From Amycolatopsis iheyensis (GTDB lineage: Bacteria; Actinomycetota; Actinomycetes; Mycobacteriales; Pseudonocardiaceae): a stretch of DNA of 64,000 bases. The notes beneath the pieces were generated by a model. It was not told the origin of the DNA. It ran no database searches and saw nothing but the letters and a program-made list of their open reading frames with translations. The stretch is from positions 62,001 to 126,000 of the forward strand of contig NZ_JAMXQV010000028.1 of assembly GCF_024703995.1 (NCBI RefSeq), read 5' to 3'. This document shows, piece after piece, positions 58,397 to 64,000 of the stretch (its first letter is position 1; each line of letters opens with the position of its first letter). Made by a program: the position numbers and the translations under genes.

Positions 58397-61330
58397 ATGA
58401 GCGAGACGAACCTGGTGCCCGCGGGCACGGTCACGATCCTGTGCGCCGGCGACGAACCGCCGGCCGTTTTCGCGACGCCCGCGGCGGCGCTCGCGACCTT
58501 GACCGGCGGACCTGCCGCGCTCCACACCGGCGACGTGCTGCTGCGCGAAGACGGCACCCCCACCGGTCCCGCCGTCCGGCGCTGCCGGCACCTGCGCGAC
58601 CTGGCCGAGGGCCGCACGCTCGTCTCCGCGCGCGCCGCCGCCGAACTGCCGGGCCGGGCGCTGCACGACCTCGGCGTCCACCGGCTGCCGGACCTCACCG
58701 CGCCCGAGCGGATCTTCCAGCTCGGCGGCCGCCCCGGCCCGCTGCGCTCGCTCGACACGACCCCGAACAACCTCCCCGTGCAGCTGACCGGCTTCGTGGG
58801 CCGCGGCATCGAAGCCGCCGAACTCGAGCGGCGGCTCGCCGGGGGACAGCTCGTCACGCTGGCCGGGACCGGCGGCAGCGGCAAGACTCGGCTGGCGGCG
58901 CAGGTCGCTGCCGCCGGGGCCGGGCGGTGGCCCGACGGGGTGTGGTGGGTCGAACTCGACGTCGAGCCCGCCGACGTCGCCGAGCTGGTCGCCGCGACCC
59001 TCGGCGTGCCCGTCGAGCCGCACGTCGGCGCTGTCCGGTCCGTGGTGACCCACCTGCGTGACCGGCGGGTGCTGCTCTGCCTCGACAACTGCGAGCAGGT
59101 CCTCGACGGTGTCGCGGACTTCGCCGTCGAACTGCTGCGCTCCTGCCCCGAGGTCGCGGTGCTGGCGACCAGCCGCGAACCCCTCGGCCTGCCGGGGGAG
59201 ACGGTGTGGCGGGTGCCGCCGTTGGCCGTCGAGGAGGCCGTGGCGCTGTTCGTCGAACGGGCGGGCGCGGTCCGGCCCCTGTTCACTTTGGACACTTCGA
59301 GTGCCGCCGCTGTCCGGTCGGTGTGCACCCGGCTCGACGGCATCCCGCTGGCGGTCGAGCTCGCCGCCGCCTGGCTGGGAACCCTTGCCCCGCACCAGAT
59401 CGACGCGGGTCTCGACGACCGCTTCGCCCTCCTGACCCGCGGCCCGCGCGGCGTGCCGGCGCGGCAGCAGACCCTCGCGGCGTCGATCGCGTGGAGCCAC
59501 GACCAGCTCGACGACTCCGACCGCGCGGTGTTCCGCCGCCTCTCGGTCTTCGTCGGCGGGTTCACCCTGGACGCCGTGTCCGGTCCGGCCGCGCTCGCCC
59601 GGCTCGTCGACAAGTCCTTGGTGCTGGCCGAAAACGGCCGCTACCGGATGCTGGAGACCATCCGCGAGTACGCGGCGGCCCGGCTGGCCGAGGCGGGCGA
59701 GACCGACGCCGTCCGCGATCGCCACCTCGACCACTTCCTCGCGCTCGCCGAGGCCGCCGAGCCCGACCTCGACCGCGACAAGGACGCCTGGCGCGCGCGG
59801 CTGGAACCCGAGCGCGACAACCTGCGCGCGGCCCTGGAATGGGGGCTGGCACAGGAAGATCCGACGCGGGGCCGCCGGCTCGCCGCCGCCGTCGCGTGGC
59901 TGTGGAACCTGCGCGGGCGCGGCCACGAAGGACTCGCGTACCTGAAACGCGCGGTCGCGCGCCGCCCCGACGAGCGGTCGACGTTGCAAGCCAGATTGCT
60001 CACCGGGATGGGTCTGGTGGCGGACACCACAGCGCCGTTCGACCTCGAAGCCGCCCGGCTGGGCTTGGAAATCGCCACCGAACTAGGCGAAGCGAGCTTG
60101 CGTGCGCGGTGCCTGTCACTGACCGCCCTCGGGCACCTGTACACGGACTTCGACGCCGCTTGGGAAGTCGCTCTCGAAGCCGAGAAGGCCGCGGGAACCG
60201 ACGGCTTCGCCCGCGACAGCGCGTTGATGCTGCGCGGAATCGTGCTGCACGCGCGAGACCGTCACGGCGAAGCCGAGCCGTTGTTCGCCGAAGCGGCCGA
60301 AGGTCTCCTTCGCCGGGGCGACCGCGGACTCGCCTCGACGGTCCTCAGTGTCCAGTCCGCGAGCGCGCTCGCGGCGGCGGATCTGCCCAGGGCGCGGGAA
60401 CTCGCCGAGCACGCGGTCGAGGTCGCCGCGCCGCTCGGGGACTTCCACCGCGTCAACACGACGTTGTGCCGGCTGGCGCTGGTGCACTGCCTGGCCGGCG
60501 ACGTCGACGCGGGATTCCGCGTGATGGCGCCGTTCCTGCGGCTCCTAGAGACCGCGGGCGACGTCTTCGTGCCCGGCATGGCCGGGGTGATGGGCGAGCT
60601 GCACCGGCGTCACGGCGAGCTCGAGGAGGCCGAGCGCTGGTTCGCCCGTGAGGCCGTTCCCGGGACGTACCTGGCGTCGCAGGGGCTCGCCGAACGCGCG
60701 GCCGTGCTGCGGGAGCTGGGCCGGACCGGGGAAGCCGCGGCCGTGCTGGCCACCGCCGTCGAGCAGACCCGGCGCTGGAGCCTGCCGTCGGCGCTGGCCG
60801 ACGCGCTGGACCAGCAGGGCTATCTGGCCGAGCCGGAGCAGGCCGCCGAGCTGCACCACGAGGCGTTGACGCTGCGCCTGGAGCACGGCCTCCGCCTGGG
60901 CGTCCTGGACAGCCTGGACGCGCTGACGACGCTGCTGGCCCGCACGGGCCGCGAAGCCGACGCGGCGCGGGTGTCCGTCTCGGCGACCCGGGTGCGCGCG
61001 GAGCTGGGGTTCCCGCGCCGGCCGGGCGGGGTCGAGCGCACGACCGAGGACGAGCCGATGAGCCTCGACGACGTGGTGGCGTTCGTCCGCCGGACCCGGG
61101 GCGCGCGCGGCCGCCCGTCGAGTGGCTGGGGCAGCTTGACGCCGACCGAGCTGGCGGTCGTCGAGCTCGCGGCCGAGGGGAGCACGAACCCGGAGATCGG
61201 CGCGAAGCTGTTCATGAGCCGCGGCACGGTGAAGACGCACCTGGCGCACGTCTACGCGAAGCTGGGCATCGCGAACCGCACGGAGCTGGCGGCCGCCCAC
61301 GGCAGCAGAGTCGTTCGCACGAGCAAATAG
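58397..61330 (+). CDS. Large LuxR-type regulator: cyclase remnant, NB-ARC ATPase, TPR, LuxR HTH
   Basis: A 977-residue regulator. Residues 1-115 resemble only the second half of a class III nucleotide cyclase domain (LHTGDVLLREDG, GPAVRRCRHLRDLAEGRT, DLGVHRLPDLTAPERIFQL), so it is catalytically dead. The NB-ARC ATPase has Walker A AGTGGSGKTRLA (about 156), Walker B VLLCLDNCEQVLDG and the GxP motif DGIPLAVELAA. TPR-like helices span about 450-860, and the LuxR HTH is at 905-970 (LTPTELAVVELAAEGSTNPE, TVKTHLAHVYAKLGIANR). Signal unknown; it acts as a pathway or global switch in related actinomycetes. Confidence 0.9.
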   Translation: MSETNLVPAGTVTILCAGDEPPAVFATPAAALATLTGGPAALHTGDVLLREDGTPTGPAVRRCRHLRDLAEGRTLVSARAAAELPGRALHDLGVHRLPDLTAPERIFQLGGRPGPLRSLDTTPNNLPVQLTGFVGRGIEAAELERRLAGGQLVTLAGTGGSGKTRLAAQVAAAGAGRWPDGVWWVELDVEPADVAELVAATLGVPVEPHVGAVRSVVTHLRDRRVLLCLDNCEQVLDGVADFAVELLRSCPEVAVLATSREPLGLPGETVWRVPPLAVEEAVALFVERAGAVRPLFTLDTSSAAAVRSVCTRLDGIPLAVELAAAWLGTLAPHQIDAGLDDRFALLTRGPRGVPARQQTLAASIAWSHDQLDDSDRAVFRRLSVFVGGFTLDAVSGPAALARLVDKSLVLAENGRYRMLETIREYAAARLAEAGETDAVRDRHLDHFLALAEAAEPDLDRDKDAWRARLEPERDNLRAALEWGLAQEDPTRGRRLAAAVAWLWNLRGRGHEGLAYLKRAVARRPDERSTLQARLLTGMGLVADTTAPFDLEAARLGLEIATELGEASLRARCLSLTALGHLYTDFDAAWEVALEAEKAAGTDGFARDSALMLRGIVLHARDRHGEAEPLFAEAAEGLLRRGDRGLASTVLSVQSASALAAADLPRARELAEHAVEVAAPLGDFHRVNTTLCRLALVHCLAGDVDAGFRVMAPFLRLLETAGDVFVPGMAGVMGELHRRHGELEEAERWFAREAVPGTYLASQGLAERAAVLRELGRTGEAAAVLATAVEQTRRWSLPSALADALDQQGYLAEPEQAAELHHEALTLRLEHGLRLGVLDSLDALTTLLARTGREADAARVSVSATRVRAELGFPRRPGGVERTTEDEPMSLDDVVAFVRRTRGARGRPSSGWGSLTPTELAVVELAAEGSTNPEIGAKLFMSRGTVKTHLAHVYAKLGIANRTELAAAHGSRVVRTSK

Positions 61331-61370
61331 CTCCGTGTCGTTCCGGCCGGTCCGGGCTTAGCTTCGAGCA

Positions 61371-61949
61371 GTGGCGAACGAACTGACCATTCCGCTCCTG
61401 CCCTGTCCCTCCATCGACGAGATCGCGTCGTTCTACGAGATGCTCGGCTTCGAGATCACCTACCGGCAGACGCGGCCGAACCCGCACGTCGCGCTGCGGC
61501 GGGAAGACATCAACCTGCACTTCTTCGGCATGGCCGATTACGACCCGGCGCAGTCGTACAGCACGTGCCTGGTCATCGTGCCGGACACCGGCGAGCTGTT
61601 CGAGGCCTTCGCCGCGGGGATGCGGTCCGGGCACGGGAAACTGCTCGTCTCCGGCATCCCGCGGATGACCCGGCCGCGGCTGCGCAACGACCGCTACACC
61701 GGGTTCACCGTCGTCGATCCCGGCGGCAACTGGATCCGGATCCACCAGGCCACCAAGGAACCCGAGGCGCGGACCAAGCTGGCCAAAGCCATGGAGAACG
61801 CCGCGCGGCAGGCGGACGCGCGCGGCGACGAACGCCAGGGGCTGAAGATCCTCGAGGGCGCGCTGAAACGGGCGACCGGCGACGAACCGGAGCTCCAGGC
61901 GGCGCGGGAGTACCGCGACGAGCTCGTCGAACGGATCAAGGGGAGCTGA
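61371..61949 (+). CDS. VOC/bleomycin resistance-like family protein
   Basis: A 192-residue protein with one glyoxalase-fold domain (about residues 5-125: LPCPSIDEIASFYEMLGFEI, NLHFFGM, FTVVDPGGNWIRIHQ) and an extra C-terminal helical, charged tail of about 65 residues that ends LVERIKGS. No metal ligand set is certain. Starts with GTG 41 bases after the LuxR regulator and may be read from the same transcript. Convergent with the next gene at 17 bases. Confidence 0.85.
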   Translation: MANELTIPLLPCPSIDEIASFYEMLGFEITYRQTRPNPHVALRREDINLHFFGMADYDPAQSYSTCLVIVPDTGELFEAFAAGMRSGHGKLLVSGIPRMTRPRLRNDRYTGFTVVDPGGNWIRIHQATKEPEARTKLAKAMENAARQADARGDERQGLKILEGALKRATGDEPELQAAREYRDELVERIKGS

Positions 61950-61966
61950 GCCGCGTCCGGGCGGTG

Positions 61967-62893
61967 TCAGTCCCAGTCGATGCCGAACACGCCCGGGCCG
62001 AAGTCGAGCGCCACCGCGTGGACGCCGTCGCCGCCGTCCAGCTTGAGGGGGCGGCGGGCGCGGGAGCCGGTCGCGCCGTTGCGGGAGTACTGCCAGCAGC
62101 GCTCCGGCGCGGTGCCCGGGGCGAAGCGGACCTCCAGCAGGTATTCGCGGACCGGGCGCCGGAACTCGCGGTAGTAGGTGTTGCGGCACTCCGGGTACGG
62201 CGGGCCGCCGTTGGTCAGCGTGTACTCGATCAGGTGCGTCTCGCCCCGGTCGATCGGCTGGTCGAAGACCAGCTCGGCGACGATCAGCCCGTGGGCCTCG
62301 TCGACCTCGGCGCGCCCCACTCGGCAGTTGCGCACGGCGTGCAGCTCCGGCGGCCCGGCCGCCGGGTCGTCCTGGGTGTAGACGAGCAGCCAGCGGTCCT
62401 GGCCGTCCGCGCCCGCCTGGAACACCGCCCGCGCGGTCACCGCGCGCTGGCCGCCGTCGGCGGCGATCTCGCACAGGTCGTGCAGCCCGACCAGCTTCAG
62501 CGGGTGCTGGCGGTCGAGCGCGTCGGGCGCGCCGACCTTGTCCAGCAGCGGCTGCAGCGTCTCGCGCGGGAACGTCATGGGCTCGCCGCCCGCCTGGCGC
62601 TTGCCGGCGCCGCCGCGGGGCCGGGGCGGGGGCAGCAGGCCGAGCAGGGCCCCGGCGGGGACGTCGAGGATCTCTTCGAGCGTGCGGACGGCCGAGAGCG
62701 AGCTCTGCCGCTCCGGCTGGCGCTTGCCCGACTGCCAGTAGCTGAGCGCCGTGACGCTGACGACGACGCCGCGAGCCCGCAGCCGCGCCTGGATCCGGTC
62801 GAGGGACAGGCCGCTGGTGGCGATGGCGGCGCGCAGCTGGGTCGCGAACGCCGTGCGCGCACCGTCCGCGCGGCCCGAGGTGCTGCCTTCCAT
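61967..62893 (-). CDS. HTH protein with conserved C-terminal beta-rich domain (paralogue B)
   Basis: A 308-residue paralogue of the protein at 40141-41082. The HTH (about residues 18-85) reads GLSLDRIQARLRARG, VSVTALSYWQSGKRQPE, with the same Leu-Ser-Tyr-Trp and Gly-Lys/Arg-Arg-x-Pro-Glu pattern; then SLSAVRTLEEILDVPAGAL. The C-terminal half has DRGETHLIEYTL, ERCWQYSR and the ending GPGVFGIDWD, matching paralogue A. A basic Gly-rich hinge (RPRGGAGKRQAGG) separates the two. Function unknown; a DNA-binding sensor is likely. Confidence 0.82.
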   Translation of the reverse strand: MEGSTSGRADGARTAFATQLRAAIATSGLSLDRIQARLRARGVVVSVTALSYWQSGKRQPERQSSLSAVRTLEEILDVPAGALLGLLPPPRPRGGAGKRQAGGEPMTFPRETLQPLLDKVGAPDALDRQHPLKLVGLHDLCEIAADGGQRAVTARAVFQAGADGQDRWLLVYTQDDPAAGPPELHAVRNCRVGRAEVDEAHGLIVAELVFDQPIDRGETHLIEYTLTNGGPPYPECRNTYYREFRRPVREYLLEVRFAPGTAPERCWQYSRNGATGSRARRPLKLDGGDGVHAVALDFGPGVFGIDWD

Positions 62894-63277
62894 CGCTGAT
62901 CCGACCCGCCCCTGCGTCCCCCGACGATCCCCGACAAGGTGCACGTTAGCAGGATTCACCGGGTCTTCCGCGCCCCTCTTCAGGAGGGTCTGCGGGTGGC
63001 TTCGGAGGCGCGTTCGCTCGGGCGAACGGGCTAGTACTGGCAACTGTGAACCATTGCCCCGGTCCGGGCCGACGCGCTTGTATGACTTGCCTGCGCCGGT
63101 GGCCCCGCCTCCCCCTCACGGCCCACCCGGGCGCAGGCCGGGAAAGCCGTGGACAACGGCTCCGGCTCACCCGGCCGCGTTGTGCGACCGGCCGGGTGGC
63201 CGCGCGATGACCGGTGGCCCGGCGACGCCCCCAGCGCCGGGCCACCGGTCTTGTTACCACCGGGTAGCATCCCGGGC
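62894..63277. other. Gene-free stretch, 384 bases, between divergent genes
   Basis: Contains a small dyad CGTTCG, TCGGG-type centre, CGAACG near 63009-63027, an AT-richer patch around 63032-63055 (TAGTACTGGCAACTGTGAACC), a GCCGGG/CCGGC-rich part, and the strong hairpin at 63209-63250. No reading frame with a good start and codon pattern was found. A short non-coding RNA on the plus strand ending at the hairpin is possible but unproven. Confidence 0.5.
63209..63250 (+). terminator. Strong hairpin, terminator-like
   Basis: Perfect 16-base arms GACCGGTGGCCCGGCG (63209-63224) and CGCCGGGCCACCGGTC (63235-63250), ten-base loop, followed on the plus strand by TTGTT. It ends 27 bases before the SDR start, yet no plus-strand gene precedes it within 1.2 kb, so it may end an unseen RNA or act as a leader hairpin. 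Confidence 0.6.
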
Positions 63278-64000
63278 ATGACGCTCCGGACGAACATCCT
63301 GATCACCGGCGCCAGCAGCGGCTTGGGCGAGGGCATGGCCCGCCGGTTCGCGGCGAAGGGGCGCAACCTGGCGCTGTGCGCGCGGCGCACCGACCGGCTC
63401 GAGCGGCTGGCCGGCGAGCTGACCGCCGCGCACCCCGGGATCAAGGTCGTGACGCGCAAGCTCGACGTCACCGACCACGACAGCGTCTTCACCGTCTTCG
63501 AGGAGTTCCGCGCGGAGCTGGGGTCCCTCGACCGGGTGATTGTGAACGCCGGGCTCGGGAAGGGGCAGCCGGTCGGCAAGGGCCGCTTCGACGCCAACCG
63601 CCAGACCCTCGAGGTCAACTTCGTCGCGGCCGCCGCCCAGATCGAGGCGGCCGCCGGGATCTTCCGCGCGCAGGGCGCCGGGCACCTCGCCGTCGTGTCG
63701 TCGTTCAGCGCGATCCGCGGCCTGCCCGGCAACCTCACCGCGTACGCCGCCTCGAAGGCCGGGATCTCGGCGTTCGTCGACGGCACGCGCCTGGAGCTCA
63801 AGCGCAAGGGCATCACCGTCACCGACGTCCGGCCGGGCTACATCGAGTCGGAGATGAACGACCGCCTCGGCCGGAACCCGTTGCTGGCCAAGGCCGAAAA
63901 CGGCGCCCGGGCGCTGGTGAAGGCGATCGAAGCCGAGCCGCGCCGGGCCTACGTCCCCGCGTGGCCGTGGGTGCCGCTGAGCCTCGCGATGCGCGTGACG
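63278..64000 (+). CDS. Short-chain dehydrogenase/reductase (partial at window end)
   Basis: NAD(P)-dependent oxidoreductase; 241 residues are visible and the C-terminus lies outside the window. Cofactor motif TGASSGLG (10-17), NAG in VIVNAGLGKG (about 90), catalytic Ser in VVSSFSAIRG (about 142) and Tyr/Lys in YAASK (about 157). The end LSLAMRV suggests that only a few residues are missing. The 384-base upstream region with a strong hairpin may contain its promoter. Confidence 0.92.
   Translation, partial: MTLRTNILITGASSGLGEGMARRFAAKGRNLALCARRTDRLERLAGELTAAHPGIKVVTRKLDVTDHDSVFTVFEEFRAELGSLDRVIVNAGLGKGQPVGKGRFDANRQTLEVNFVAAAAQIEAAAGIFRAQGAGHLAVVSSFSAIRGLPGNLTAYAASKAGISAFVDGTRLELKRKGITVTDVRPGYIESEMNDRLGRNPLLAKAENGARALVKAIEAEPRRAYVPAWPWVPLSLAMRVT

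Overview
The window is chromosomal DNA from a very GC-rich actinomycete. Gene content (mycothiol-linked DinB and PIG-L proteins, cytochrome P450s with 3Fe-4S ferredoxins, MocR and PadR regulators, GPP34, DUF3418-type HrpA, LuxR/NB-ARC regulators) and dense gene packing with overlapping start/stop codons point to Pseudonocardiaceae; the intergenic 30-bp hairpin repeat arrays make Amycolatopsis my best guess (inference, no database search). No rRNA, tRNA, CRISPR, phage or IS element was seen. It reads as a core or sub-core chromosome with many small accessory functions.

Layout. 1-4216: a complete branched-chain amino acid type ABC operon livF-G-H-M-binding protein (minus strand, the binding protein cut by the window edge), with a CRP/GlxR-like site in front. 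4335-9746: PHP phosphoesterase, LuxR response regulator and GAF histidine kinase (minus), divergent from a 912-residue FAD/Fe-S oxidase. 9852-11217: a small secreted protein and a phosphotransferase. 11249-14690: a PadR-controlled divergent locus with two P450s and two 3Fe-4S ferredoxins around a near-perfect 26-bp palindrome. 14687-17390: MtnA, RidA-like protein, PIG-L deacetylase, DinB protein. 17416-17562 and 26599-26743: two related hairpin repeat arrays, both between convergent genes. 17561-26585: Fpg/Nei glycosylase, MFS and MocR pair, VOC protein, two unknown proteins, MBL hydrolase, dienelactone hydrolase plus arginase-family hydrolase (with a 106-bp tandem duplication at the convergent junction), TrpB2.

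26760-29730: a membrane diguanylate cyclase, then a small protein made of seven PTDWT repeats with a strong ribosome binding site, then an MFS transporter; the repeat protein is the most novel-looking item. 29774-35582: VanW protein, IlvD/Edd dehydratase divergent from its likely GntR regulator, phosphodiesterase, HhH-PHP protein. 35572-36983: GH46 chitosanase coupled to an L,D-transpeptidase. 37218-40168: TetR regulator divergent from a Baeyer-Villiger type flavin monooxygenase and an SDR. 40141-47677: HTH protein (paralogue at 61967-62893), M4 metallopeptidase with carbohydrate-binding-like tail, enoyl reductase/saccharopine dehydrogenase-like protein, GPP34, APC permease and GNAT. 48008-58322: FMN alpha-hydroxy-acid oxidase, HrpA, mycothiol-type DinB enzyme, membrane-anchored protein, family A DNA polymerase, acyl-CoA synthetase, SnoaL-like protein. 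58397-64000: a large LuxR/NB-ARC/TPR regulator, VOC protein, the second HTH paralogue, a 384-bp gene-free stretch with a strong hairpin, and an SDR cut by the window end.

Functions were assigned by reading protein motifs; start codons were chosen from coupling (ATGA/GTGA overlaps), ribosome binding sites and family starts. Regulatory sites are symmetry-based candidates only.
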